Position numbers and translations under genes: made by a program. A model generated the notes under the pieces. The model was given only the letters and a program-made list of their open reading frames with translations. It ran no database searches and was not told the DNA's origin. Below are positions 8,466-17,031 of a stretch of DNA of 64,000 nt, piece by piece. Position 1 is the first letter of the stretch; each line of letters starts with the position of its first letter. This DNA comes from Pseudomonas cedrina subsp. cedrina (GTDB lineage Bacteria > Pseudomonadota > Gammaproteobacteria > Pseudomonadales > Pseudomonadaceae), in the NCBI RefSeq assembly GCF_001983175.1, contig NZ_MNPW01000011.1, positions 179,335-243,334 of the forward strand. Direction: 5' to 3'.

Positions 8466-9177
8466 GGCAATCTCCTTGGGCAGTCGGGCAGCCCAGCAAC
8501 TGGGCACCGTGCAGATTCAGCGGGTGCGTAAGGCCGGTGACTTGCACCGCCTGTACGCCGGTGTGCGTGGCCGGTTGCAGGCGCAGCAGCGGATCATCGC
8601 CAGCCAGCAGGTCGAGGGCGGTTCTGTCGTCGGGGTGTACGCCCAAATGAACCGCGGCCAACCCGGTAGCGCCATTGGGGTGGACCCTGTGCGCCGGGTG
8701 CTGGGACGGTGAGTAGGGCGTGACCAGGAAGGGCAAGCGATCATGGCGCGGGTACACGAAACGAAAGCGCGTCTGACTGCCATCGGCGCAGGTGCGCCGC
8801 CAATTCACCGTACGTCCCATGCTGACCCCGCAAGCCGCCAGGCCCTTGAGGCGAGGCGCCAGGGCCGGGTCTTCGCAGAGCAGGGCCAGATCGCAGAAGC
8901 CTTCGCCCTGGGCGGCCCAGCGCAACATGCGCCGTCCGGCACCCAGGCCGGCCAGGCAGTCAATGGGCCACTTGAACAGCCAGGCATGGCGCGGCGTGGT
9001 CAACAGTTCGATGATCGGCCCCTGGCTGAACCAGATGTGCGCGTGTTGTGCGCTGGCTTCGGCGGTGGCGTAAGTGACCTCGAAGCCGGCGGCGCGAAAA
9101 TTCGCCACGGCCTGATGCAAGTCGCGCACCCACAGCAGCACATGGCTGCAGGCGGAAGAGGATTGGGCAGTGTTCAA
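8458..9177 (-). CDS. VOC/glyoxalase-fold protein of unknown role in siderophore operon
   Basis: The 239-residue protein looks like the glyoxalase-like (VOC) superfamily: an opening SHVLLWVRDLHQAVANFRAAGFEVTYAT, an internal IWFSQGPIIELL strand pair, and a second half with AAVHLGVHPDD and LLRLQPATHTGVQAVQVTG. VOC proteins bind a metal or act as lyases, epimerases, dioxygenases or drug-binding proteins, and I cannot say which applies here. It starts with TTG, in a TTGA overlap with the reductase stop, with GGGAG ten bases upstream; no in-frame ATG lies early in the gene. I know of no counterpart in the pyochelin or yersiniabactin loci. Possible roles are ring tailoring or self-protection. Confidence 0.75.
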   Translation of the reverse strand: MNTAQSSSACSHVLLWVRDLHQAVANFRAAGFEVTYATAEASAQHAHIWFSQGPIIELLTTPRHAWLFKWPIDCLAGLGAGRRMLRWAAQGEGFCDLALLCEDPALAPRLKGLAACGVSMGRTVNWRRTCADGSQTRFRFVYPRHDRLPFLVTPYSPSQHPAHRVHPNGATGLAAVHLGVHPDDRTALDLLAGDDPLLRLQPATHTGVQAVQVTGLTHPLNLHGAQLLGCPTAQGDCHA

Positions 9178-10319
9178 AACGGCAGGGCTCCCAGCAGTTG
9201 GGCGGTGTCGTCACCGCACGGGGGTTGCACGGCGTCGGCGCGGGCGTGGAGTTCAGCCAGTGACAGCGCATGCGGCACCGTGGGCTCGATCAATTCGGGC
9301 ATGCCAATCAGGCTGTTCATTTCGCGCCAGGCCATGGACACCTCGGTGGCCCACACGCCGCTGCGCAGGCGGCGTGTGGGGTCGTCGATGTCGCGACACA
9401 GTTCAGCCAGCGCAAGGCTGACCGCGTCGGGCCAGAGCTGGTTGAACACTTGGTGGTAGCTCGCAGGGATTTGCGGGTCGAGCACCACCATCGTCGGCCC
9501 GGCCAGGCGTTCGCTGCCGGGGCCGGCCATGATCAGGCGGTCGGTGTTGTCCCGTGGGGCATGCAGGCGCGGGTTCCACAGCACCGGGCCATGGGTGTCG
9601 CCCAGGCTCAGCACGCCGGCTTCGCAGCCCACTTCGAGGCGATGCAACAGGAAGGAATGGTTGTCCGGGTCCTGGGGGTGCACCTGGTTCTGGATGCGCA
9701 GGCTGATCGGCACACCGTTGAAACTCGCGTTGAGCTGCATGAAGGGTTGCGCCCCGACCCCGGCGGCTGGCACCGCGAACACCCAGGGCCGCAGGCCACC
9801 GGCCAGGCGCCCGAGAATGTCCAGCAGCGGGTAAGCCACCTGGCTGTTGCAGGCCGCGTCTATGTACGCCAGCCCTTGCTGTTCGCGCAGGTACTCGGCC
9901 ACGGCGAGAAAACGCCGGATCGCGAGGATGTTCGGGTACAGCGTGTTCACCGCGTAGGCTGCCTGGCCTTGACGAGCGGCCTGCATGCACGCCGCGATTT
10001 CGCGGTGGTGCACCGGGTGTTCCTGCAGCACGTGGATGCCGCGTCGCAGCAGTTGCTGGGCCAGCTCGCTGCCGGCGCCGCCTGTGGCGCCGGAGCGCAC
10101 CACCACGCAGGCGATGTCGACGTCATCCGGCACTTGCTCCACCGCCTCGTACAACGGTACGCCATAGTGCGCGGCGCAGGCGCGCGAGTAGGCATTGCCG
10201 CGTGACAGGATGCCCACCAGTTCATAGTCGGCCTGGGCGCGTGCCAGGGCTTGCAGGTAGATACGGCCAAACGCAGTGCCGGCGACGATCACGCGTTTGC
10301 GTGCAGTCGGGCGGCTCAT
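9174..10319 (-). CDS. Thiazolinyl imide reductase, PchG/YbtU/PchK family
   Basis: The 381-residue oxidoreductase begins with a nucleotide-binding segment VIVAGTAFGRIYLQAL, has the VRSGATGG and LQEHPVHHREIAACM segments, and a C-terminal dimer-forming half of the Gfo/Idh/MocA type. In pyochelin and yersiniabactin assembly this enzyme uses NADPH to reduce one carrier-bound thiazoline ring to a thiazolidine. The start at 10319 (MSRPTARKRVI) is chosen because its ATGA overlaps the P450 stop. The gene confirms that at least one of the predicted rings is reduced. I cannot tell whether it belongs to the PchG or the enantio-type PchK subgroup. Confidence 0.9.
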   Translation of the reverse strand: MSRPTARKRVIVAGTAFGRIYLQALARAQADYELVGILSRGNAYSRACAAHYGVPLYEAVEQVPDDVDIACVVVRSGATGGAGSELAQQLLRRGIHVLQEHPVHHREIAACMQAARQGQAAYAVNTLYPNILAIRRFLAVAEYLREQQGLAYIDAACNSQVAYPLLDILGRLAGGLRPWVFAVPAAGVGAQPFMQLNASFNGVPISLRIQNQVHPQDPDNHSFLLHRLEVGCEAGVLSLGDTHGPVLWNPRLHAPRDNTDRLIMAGPGSERLAGPTMVVLDPQIPASYHQVFNQLWPDAVSLALAELCRDIDDPTRRLRSGVWATEVSMAWREMNSLIGMPELIEPTVPHALSLAELHARADAVQPPCGDDTAQLLGALPF

Positions 10320-11494
10320 GACCAGGTCACCGGCAGGCAGTGGGCGCCGCGAAAGAACGTCGCGGTTTTCCATTGCACGTCGCCACAGCGTTGCAGACTG
10401 GGCAGACGCACCACCAGGGCGTGCAGCGCCTCCTGCAATTCGACCCGCGCCAGGGCTGAGCCGATGCAGTGATGCAGGCCGTGGCCAAAGCCGAAATGGC
10501 CGCTGGCATCCCGTTGCAGGTTCAGCGCCTGTGGGTTTTCAAAGCGGGCCGGGTCATGGTTGGCGGCGCCGATCGAGGCGAACACCGCGTCGCCCTGGCG
10601 CACCAGGGTTTCACCGACCTGAATGTCTTCCAGCGCGTAGTGCACAAACATCGCCGCCGAGGCCAGCGGGATGTAGCGCAGCAGCTCTTCGACCGCCTGC
10701 GGTATCTGCTCGGGATCGGCCTTGAGCTGTTGCCACTGCGCGGGATTGTCCAGCAGCACCTGGATGAAATTGGGGATCTGCGAGGCACTGCCTTCATAAC
10801 CGGCGACCAGGATCGCAATGCACAACAGCAGCAATTGCTCCTCGTTGAGGGACTCGCCTTTTTCGTCGGCCTGGGTCAGGGCGGTCATGAAGTCATCCCG
10901 TGGCGCGCGTCGACGTTCGGCCACTAGGCCTTTGATGTACGCGGCCAGCTCGCCCAGGTGAAGTTGGGTCTGATCCGCGTCTTCAGGGCGGGTCGACAGC
11001 AGGGAGTCGTTCCACACCTTGAAACGGTCACGGTCCTGCACCGGCACACCCAGCAGCTCGCAGATCAGCGCCAGGGGCAACGGCAAGGCGTAGTCGTTGA
11101 CCAGATCGGCCGGCGGGCCTGCGGCGAGCATGCGGTCGATCAACTGATGGGCGTAGTCGCGGGCGTGGGGACGCAGGGCTTCGACGCGGCGGCGGGTGAA
11201 AGCCTGGGCGGCGCGCGAGCGGATTCGCGTGAGTTGCGGCGGATCCATCATCACGATGCCACCGGCGATGCGTGGGAAGGCACGCGGGCTATCGTGGCGG
11301 CGAAACGCTTCGCTGCGGCTGAAGCGCCGGTCGCCGAGCACCAGGCGTACGTCGTCATAGCGAGTGGCTAGCCAGGCGGGGGCGCCGATGGGCATCTGGA
11401 TGCGCAACAGCCCCGGTGCCTGTTGGGCATGGCGATAGGGTTGCGCCAGCTTGAGGTCGGTGAAGCGGTTGAAGGGGTAGGCCAGCGGGGTCAT
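10316..11494 (-). CDS. Cytochrome P450, siderophore tailoring
   Basis: A 392-residue soluble bacterial P450. The haem-ligand loop FGFGHGLHHCIG places the Cys at residue 343; the ExxR motif is in EELLRYIPL, and HDSPRAFPRIAGGIVMMDPP-type substrate loops are present. The I-helix reads AGYEGSAS (near residue 234), so the common acid-Thr pair that guides oxygen activation is replaced by Glu-Gly-Ser. Genes on both sides overlap by four bases. No P450 occurs in the pyochelin, enantio-pyochelin or yersiniabactin loci I know; P450 genes are reported in the Streptomyces coelibactin locus. It may hydroxylate or desaturate the scaffold. No ferredoxin gene is nearby. Confidence 0.92.
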   Translation of the reverse strand: MTPLAYPFNRFTDLKLAQPYRHAQQAPGLLRIQMPIGAPAWLATRYDDVRLVLGDRRFSRSEAFRRHDSPRAFPRIAGGIVMMDPPQLTRIRSRAAQAFTRRRVEALRPHARDYAHQLIDRMLAAGPPADLVNDYALPLPLALICELLGVPVQDRDRFKVWNDSLLSTRPEDADQTQLHLGELAAYIKGLVAERRRAPRDDFMTALTQADEKGESLNEEQLLLLCIAILVAGYEGSASQIPNFIQVLLDNPAQWQQLKADPEQIPQAVEELLRYIPLASAAMFVHYALEDIQVGETLVRQGDAVFASIGAANHDPARFENPQALNLQRDASGHFGFGHGLHHCIGSALARVELQEALHALVVRLPSLQRCGDVQWKTATFFRGAHCLPVTWS

Positions 11495-13161
11495 GGCAAG
11501 TCCTTGGCGATGCTGAGGTCGGGCAAATGGTCGAGCAGCTCAAGCTGCAGTTCGGGGTCTTCCAGATGGGCCGCCAGTGCGGCGCGGCTCAGGCGTTGGG
11601 CCGGGACCTGGGCCACGAATACGCGATGGCCCAGGCGCGCCAGCGGGTTTGTAGCGGCGGGCAGGCTGCGGTTGCCGTGGAATCCGGCCCGCGCCAACGC
11701 GCTTTGCCACTGCGACAGGTCGAGGAAGGTGGCGCTGCTGAGCTGGCGTCCGTCGCTGGCCTGGTTGAGCATGAAAGCCTGGGAGGCCATCACCCAGAAT
11801 TCCTCCTGGGTCGGTTCGCTGAACACCAGCCAGCCGCCCGGCTTGAGCAAGGCGAGCAGGCTGGCCAGGGACCGCTCGGTGTCGCGGGCGGCATTCAGCA
11901 CGCCCCCGGCAACGATCAGGTCCCAGCTCTGGCTGGGATAACCCTGGGCCAGGGCCGGGCGGTCGATATCGAACACGCCGTGACGCACCCATGGCCAGTC
12001 CTTGAGCCGCTCGGCGGCTTGCTCGCTGAAGTAGCGCGACACGTCGGTGCACAGATAGTCCACGCTGGCATTTGCCAAGGCGGGCAACACCGCTTGGGTG
12101 GTGGACCCGGTGCCGGCGCCGACTTCCAGCACGCGCAGCGGCACACCGGCCGGCTGGCGTGCGGCCCAGGCGCCGATCCAGTGCGCGACGGCGCGGTGCT
12201 GGTATTGCGCTGCGAGGCTCTCGCGGTAAAGCGCTGCCGCGCGTTCGGTGCGGCCTTCGGGAAACAACAGGTGCACCGCCGCACACTCACCGCGCATCAA
12301 CAACGGCAACTGCCGCGCATTTTCCCGCGCATAGTCGAGGGTGCCGCTGCCGCCTGTGTTGCGCGCCCACTCCACGCTCAACTGCGCCCAGATACCTTCC
12401 AGGGCGATATCGCTCCAGGCATTCGCGTCGAGGGTGGGCTGCAACCGATCGGCGACGCGTTGCAACAGGCCTTGGGACTGCAGCACATCCAGCCAGCGCG
12501 CAATCAACGGCCGGTGACCAGGGGCAATGCCTGCCAGTGCCAGGCGCTGGGCCACATCATTAAGCGGTGCCGGCAGCAACCCACACTGCTCAAGCCCATT
12601 GAGCATGGAGAGGAGCGCGGCGTGACCCAGTCGATCATTGAGTCGCACCGCCTCCACCAGTTGCGCGGGTTCAAATGCTTGGTCGAGGGCGGCCTCGGTT
12701 GCGGCCAGGTGATCGTCCACCGGCCTGCTCGGGCAAGGATGCGGCACCACGAACAGCGTCTGGCCGTGCAGGGCAACGGCACTGACTTGAGGATGGCCCG
12801 TAGCGCGCTCACGCCAGCGTTGATGCGCCAGCTTGACGCTGGCCAAGTCGTGCCATTGCTCCGTGAAACCTTGCACGCGGCAATCGAGTTGAGCCGCCGC
12901 ACGCTCCGCGAGCTGCCAGTCACCCGGGCGGTTGCTGACGAACAGCAACTGTTGCAGGTGGCTCAAATCACTCAACGCCAGTGCGGGAAAATCCAGCAGT
13001 CGCTCCAGCTGTTCGGCGCTCATCATCACCACAGCGGGGCGTTGGCGCTCAAGCAAGGCCAGCAACCGGGCGGGCGCCAACTGATGAACGCCCAGGTCGG
13101 TAAACGCAGGCAGTTGCCAGGGTGCTGTGGGCAGGTCGATCAGCAGGGTGTCGACGTTCAT
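11491..13161 (-). CDS. Free-standing NRPS-type methyltransferase with degenerate N-terminal domain
   Basis: This 556-residue protein carries a SAM-binding domain with VLEVGAGTGSTT (residues 344-355), LCTDVSRYF, GVFDIDRP and PGGWLVFSEPT. These match, in order and almost word for word, the methyltransferase inserted in the second NRPS of this cluster (LEIGAGTGATS, LFTDMTAFF, GVLDIDQD, PGGWLVFSEPT). The lead-in segment LPLLMRGECAAVHLLFPEG also parallels LPQLLKGEVNPFDLLFPQG of that NRPS. The first 170 residues resemble a worn adenylation core (LLALLERQRPAVVMM, LQQLLFVSNRPGDW, VQGFTEQ), with no TSGSTG motif. The start at 13161 gives an ATGA overlap with the upstream gene. It probably methylates a carrier-bound ring carbon or nitrogen. 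Confidence 0.8.
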   Translation of the reverse strand: MNVDTLLIDLPTAPWQLPAFTDLGVHQLAPARLLALLERQRPAVVMMSAEQLERLLDFPALALSDLSHLQQLLFVSNRPGDWQLAERAAAQLDCRVQGFTEQWHDLASVKLAHQRWRERATGHPQVSAVALHGQTLFVVPHPCPSRPVDDHLAATEAALDQAFEPAQLVEAVRLNDRLGHAALLSMLNGLEQCGLLPAPLNDVAQRLALAGIAPGHRPLIARWLDVLQSQGLLQRVADRLQPTLDANAWSDIALEGIWAQLSVEWARNTGGSGTLDYARENARQLPLLMRGECAAVHLLFPEGRTERAAALYRESLAAQYQHRAVAHWIGAWAARQPAGVPLRVLEVGAGTGSTTQAVLPALANASVDYLCTDVSRYFSEQAAERLKDWPWVRHGVFDIDRPALAQGYPSQSWDLIVAGGVLNAARDTERSLASLLALLKPGGWLVFSEPTQEEFWVMASQAFMLNQASDGRQLSSATFLDLSQWQSALARAGFHGNRSLPAATNPLARLGHRVFVAQVPAQRLSRAALAAHLEDPELQLELLDHLPDLSIAKDLP

Positions 13162-14192
13162 CGGGAAACTCCGGTGGCATGGAACAGACGTTGCCCGGCG
13201 GCGGCCAGCGGGTCGGTCGCCGCGGGCCACAGGTCGAGCAACTGAAAGCCCGCGACGTGCAAGGCCTGGCGCCAGACTTCGGGTGGCATGAACACCTCAT
13301 CGTTGGCCCGTAGCGGTGCGCCGGCCGGGGGAGACAGCAACAGGTGCATGAAGGTCAGCATCGCCGGGTTGTCGGCGATGGATTCGCTGAAGAGAAAGGT
13401 GCCGCCGTCGCGCAGGCAAGCGCGGATTCGCGATAGGCTGCGCGGCAGGTCGCAGGCGTTGTGCAGCACGTTGCCGGCGATCATCAGGTCCTGGCTACGC
13501 GGCGCTATGCCTTGCTCGCTGAAGTCGCGGTCGAGGTCGAGCAAGCCAAATTGCATACCGGGCTCCAGGCGGAATGCGCGCTGAGCCGCGCCGGTGAACA
13601 GTGAACTGATATCAGTGAAGCGATAAGCTTTGTCACGGTCCTCCAGAGCTGCCAACACGGCACGCGTGGTACAGCCGGCACCGCCGCCAAGCTCCAGCAC
13701 CTGCAACACGTCGTCGGCGGCGCTGGCTCCTCGCGCACGAGCCGCGAGTGCCTGGTTGATCGCGGCGGTGAAGTGGTTGTGCTGGTACGCACCGAGTACC
13801 GCTACCGGGTCCCCGGTGAGCACCAACAACGGCGCCAAGGCGATGCGGTCGCGCAGCAGCTCGGGCAGGCGCTCGATGACCTGGGCATGTAGTTGCGCCA
13901 TGCTCGGCGGGAAACCCAGTTCGGCATACAACCCTGGCAAATCGCCGATGGCGGCTTGAGGCGGCGTGCCATTCCAGGCAAACCGCTCGCCGTCTACCTG
14001 CACGGCTTCGGTACGCGACAACGCCGCGAGCCAGCGCCGCACGATCCAGGCGTGGCGCGGTGCGGTGCCGAGCGCTTGGTTAAGCTGTGCGGCGGTTCGC
14101 CAGACCTGCATCGGCAAGGCCTGGGTACGCAGGAGCACGTCGGCCATGACACCCAGGCTCAGTTGTTCCAGTGCGTCGAGGGCGGTGTTCAT
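13158..14192 (-). CDS. Free-standing SAM methyltransferase related to NRPS-embedded MT
   Basis: The 344-residue protein has a helical N-terminal domain followed by a class I methyltransferase fold: VLELGGGAGCTTRAV (near residue 168), FTDISSLF, GLLDLDRD, AGNVLHNACDLPRSLSRI and GGTFLFSES. The N-terminal WRTAAQLNQAL..RHAWIVRRWLAAL resembles the region just before the MT in the second NRPS (HHWLVRRWLGALCEAGL), so it also belongs to the NRPS/PKS-embedded MT family and was freed from a module. The ATG at 14192 gives a four-base overlap with the upstream stop and is preferred to a TTG six bases earlier. The cluster thus encodes three related methyltransferase domains. Confidence 0.82.
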   Translation of the reverse strand: MNTALDALEQLSLGVMADVLLRTQALPMQVWRTAAQLNQALGTAPRHAWIVRRWLAALSRTEAVQVDGERFAWNGTPPQAAIGDLPGLYAELGFPPSMAQLHAQVIERLPELLRDRIALAPLLVLTGDPVAVLGAYQHNHFTAAINQALAARARGASAADDVLQVLELGGGAGCTTRAVLAALEDRDKAYRFTDISSLFTGAAQRAFRLEPGMQFGLLDLDRDFSEQGIAPRSQDLMIAGNVLHNACDLPRSLSRIRACLRDGGTFLFSESIADNPAMLTFMHLLLSPPAGAPLRANDEVFMPPEVWRQALHVAGFQLLDLWPAATDPLAAAGQRLFHATGVSR

Positions 14193-15292
14193 AGGCAACC
14201 TTCTTCGGCGTATTGCAGGTGTGCGAGTGGGTGGTCCAGCAGGGTCAGTGCGCGGATCGCCTGAGTGCGTTGCAGGCGCTCAAGGCTGGCGGCTGGCGGC
14301 AACGCGTCCGCGGCGTCATGGCAGCCTGGGCGGATTTCGCCTTCGAGCACACTCACCACTGTGACTGCCGCCATGGCGCCGGTTAGAGGCGCATTGCCCG
14401 CGCCGCAGACGACCAAGCTGCGGGTGTACGCCTGGTCGTCGCAGAGGCCATCGAGTTGCAGCAACAACGTGACAAAGGATGGCTGGCCACTGAGGTCCAG
14501 CTGGCTGGCCGTACATAAGCGTTGCACCGCTTCGGCACGCGGCAGGCTGTGCGCCTGGTCGAGGGCCTTGAGTACATGGCCGTCGGTCATCACGTTGAAC
14601 CACTGGCCTGTTTCCAGGCGCAGGTCCCTGGCCAAGCGTTCGCCTTCCCGGTTCAAGTAGGGCAGCACATTCACCGGCCCGGGGAAACACGGCAGCAGCA
14701 CATCGCGCCTGCGTCGCAGTGCGCGGCTGCAACGGCCGTTGTGCCAGGCCGCCAAGGGCTCGCTAGAGCCGTCTACCGCCCCTTGCAGGAAGTCGTCGGC
14801 GGCGATCGCCGTGAAGCGATCACGCAGACCGAAATAGCTGTTCAGCCCCAGCACCCGTGTAAACCCCTGCAGCGCGAGCCAGCGTGGCAGCAGGCCGGTG
14901 AGGCCCGGTTGCAGACCCGCACCAAGCACCGCGCTGCGCGCGCGCCATAAAGCCGGGTCGAGCTGGATATCGCCCGCAGCGTCGACGTAATGCGCATCGG
15001 CGTTCAAGGCGGCCTGCGCGACACGGTCCGCCACGCGCCACGAGGGGCCGGTGCAGTTGAGCAGCAGGTCGCAGCCGCGGGCGAACCTGGACAGGGCTGG
15101 CGTGTCATTAAAGTCCACAGCCGCCCATTGCAGGCGTGCATCGGGCCATTGTTGCTGGAGCAGCGCCAGGCAGCGCGCGCCGTTGTGCGCGTCACGCCCG
15201 CCCAGGCGCATGTCCTGCAGGCCCAGGCTTAACAAGGCCTGTGCGCTGGCCAGGCCGACGTCGCCACTGGCGCCCAGCACCCCGATCAGCAT
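14189..15292 (-). CDS. Saccharopine dehydrogenase-like NAD(P)-binding protein
   Basis: A 367-residue protein opening with the Rossmann motif MLIGVLGASGDVGLASAQALL, then LRLGGRD-like and LLLNCTGPSW segments and VDAAGD. This is the pattern of saccharopine dehydrogenase-family reductases (also called trans-acting enoyl reductase-like). The C-terminal half (GQWFNVMTDGHVLKALDQAH, LDGLCDDQAYTRSLVV) is family-typical too. The operon has a separate thiazolinyl imide reductase, so this second oxidoreductase may act on another ring or on the released acid. It overlaps both neighbours (four and seven bases). The substrate is unknown. Confidence 0.78.
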   Translation of the reverse strand: MLIGVLGASGDVGLASAQALLSLGLQDMRLGGRDAHNGARCLALLQQQWPDARLQWAAVDFNDTPALSRFARGCDLLLNCTGPSWRVADRVAQAALNADAHYVDAAGDIQLDPALWRARSAVLGAGLQPGLTGLLPRWLALQGFTRVLGLNSYFGLRDRFTAIAADDFLQGAVDGSSEPLAAWHNGRCSRALRRRRDVLLPCFPGPVNVLPYLNREGERLARDLRLETGQWFNVMTDGHVLKALDQAHSLPRAEAVQRLCTASQLDLSGQPSFVTLLLQLDGLCDDQAYTRSLVVCGAGNAPLTGAMAAVTVVSVLEGEIRPGCHDAADALPPAASLERLQRTQAIRALTLLDHPLAHLQYAEEGCL

Positions 15293-17031
15293 GGCTGTGC
15301 CTGCGCATTCAGGCGCCAGCCACCGGCGCGCTGACGGTCATGCCAGAACCCGGCGTAACGACCGTTGAGGCTGAGCAGTTGCGCGTGGGTGCCCGACTCC
15401 ACCAGACGCCCCTCATCCACCACCAGGATCTGGTCGGCGGCCATGATGGTCGGCAAACGATGGGCGATCACCAGCACGGTCGAGTGTTGCATCAGGCGTT
15501 GAATCGCGGCCTGTACGAAGGCTTCGTTGTGCGGGTCGAGCGCGGCGGTGGCTTCGTCCAGCAGCACGATGGGCGCACGCTTGAGCAAGGCGCGCGCCAG
15601 GGACACGCGCTGGCGCTCACCGCCGGACAATGATGCGCCACCTTCGCCCACCGGCGTGTTCCAGCCTTGCGGCAGGCGGGCGACGATTTCATCGACACCG
15701 GCCAGCCGTGCCGCTTCGGCGACTTCGCGGGCACTGGCGTCCGGGCTGCCCACGCGGATATTTGCTTCCAGGCTGTCGTCGAACAGGTACACGTCCTGCA
15801 TCACCAGCGACAGTTGTGCCATCAGCGCCGCGTTGGACAGCTCGCGCACGTCCACGCCGCCGACCTTGACGCTACCCGCTGTGGTGTCGAAAAAACGCAT
15901 CAACAGGCGGGTGACGGTGGTCTTACCCGAGCCCGACGCGCCGACAATCGCGGTCATCGAATGCGCCGGGGCGCTGAAGGTCAGGTCGCGCAACACCGTC
16001 GGGCCACTCGGGTAGGCGAAGCTCACTTGTTCGAAGGCCAGGCTGCCTGGTGCTGACAGGGGCAGGCTGACGGCGGGTTCGGGCAACGGCGGCTCACGCA
16101 GGATACTCACCAATTGATCCAGGTCGTTGCCGGCCATGCGCAACAGGCCGCTGCGTGCTGCGGCTTCGGCCAATGGCCCCACGAATCGTGCTGCCAGGGC
16201 GAGCAGGGCCACCAACTGGATCGCATCGATTTCACCATGAGCCGCCAGGGCAATGCCCACGCCGACCAGTAGCGCAAAGGCCAGCTGCACGGTCAAACCA
16301 CCCGCGAGCAGCTTGGGAAAGGTCTGCGACAGCATCGAACCACCCGCCAGCTTTTGCGCCTGATTGGCCGCCTGTAACGGCGAGTAGCCGTCCTGGGTGC
16401 GGCCAAACGCGCGCAGCACTTGCTGATAGCGGGCGAACTCCACCACCCGGTTGCCGGCCAGTGTCGCGGCGGCTTCCACTCGCGCATCGTTGCTGCCGAT
16501 GGCGGCGGCCGACCAGTGATGGGTGAAGTAGATCAGCGGCGCACACAACACAGCCGTCAGGCCCAGGCGCCAGTCGAACACGAACAGCGTCAGCGCCACG
16601 GTGGCCGGCACCACCACCCCCGACACCACCGGCCCCAGGTAATGGGCAAACAAACCGGTGACCATCAACGTACCGCTGGTAGCGCTGCGCGAGAGACGCC
16701 CGACCTTTTCCGAGTTGAACCAGCCCAACGGCAGGCTTACCAGGTGCTGGCCGAGGCGATCATGCAAGGTCGTCAGCACCAGCAAGGCCAGGGCGAAGCC
16801 CTTCATGGCCTGCTGGTAGTGGGCGATGCAGGTCAGCACCACCATGGCCGCCAGGCCCGCCAGCCAGGCGGTGGCCGTGGGCAGGTCGCCGGCGAACAAC
16901 GCGTGCAGGATCGGCACCAGCAGCGCCACGGCCAGGCCTTGCAGCACGGCGCTGGTCACCAGCCACGCCAGGTAACGGTAGAGGCGCGGGGCATGGGCCG
17001 GGCCCAGTAAGGTCACAAGGCTGCGAATCAC
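15286..17031 (-). CDS. ABC transporter half-molecule, PchI/YbtQ-like
   Basis: A fused membrane-plus-ATPase protein of 581 residues. Five or six membrane helices lie in the first 300 residues. The nucleotide domain has Walker A GASGSGKTT, the signature LSGGERQRVSLARAL and Walker B IVLLDEATAALD. Pairs of such proteins stand in pyochelin (PchHI) and yersiniabactin (YbtPQ) loci and move the siderophore or its metal complex across the inner membrane. I chose a GTG start at 17031: it forms a GTGA overlap with the stop of its partner. The longer frame to 17073 lies inside the partner gene. Direction of transport cannot be read from sequence. Confidence 0.9.
   Translation of the reverse strand: MIRSLVTLLGPAHAPRLYRYLAWLVTSAVLQGLAVALLVPILHALFAGDLPTATAWLAGLAAMVVLTCIAHYQQAMKGFALALLVLTTLHDRLGQHLVSLPLGWFNSEKVGRLSRSATSGTLMVTGLFAHYLGPVVSGVVVPATVALTLFVFDWRLGLTAVLCAPLIYFTHHWSAAAIGSNDARVEAAATLAGNRVVEFARYQQVLRAFGRTQDGYSPLQAANQAQKLAGGSMLSQTFPKLLAGGLTVQLAFALLVGVGIALAAHGEIDAIQLVALLALAARFVGPLAEAAARSGLLRMAGNDLDQLVSILREPPLPEPAVSLPLSAPGSLAFEQVSFAYPSGPTVLRDLTFSAPAHSMTAIVGASGSGKTTVTRLLMRFFDTTAGSVKVGGVDVRELSNAALMAQLSLVMQDVYLFDDSLEANIRVGSPDASAREVAEAARLAGVDEIVARLPQGWNTPVGEGGASLSGGERQRVSLARALLKRAPIVLLDEATAALDPHNEAFVQAAIQRLMQHSTVLVIAHRLPTIMAADQILVVDEGRLVESGTHAQLLSLNGRYAGFWHDRQRAGGWRLNAQAQPC

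Noticed and set aside
11527..13245. A 572-codon plus-strand frame opposite the methyltransferase gene, and others like it (18788-20383, 24436-25920, 17106-18500)
   Set aside because: They mirror the codon pattern of strongly supported minus-strand genes in GC-rich DNA, have low-complexity His/Gln/Arg-rich translations, no domains and no ribosome sites.
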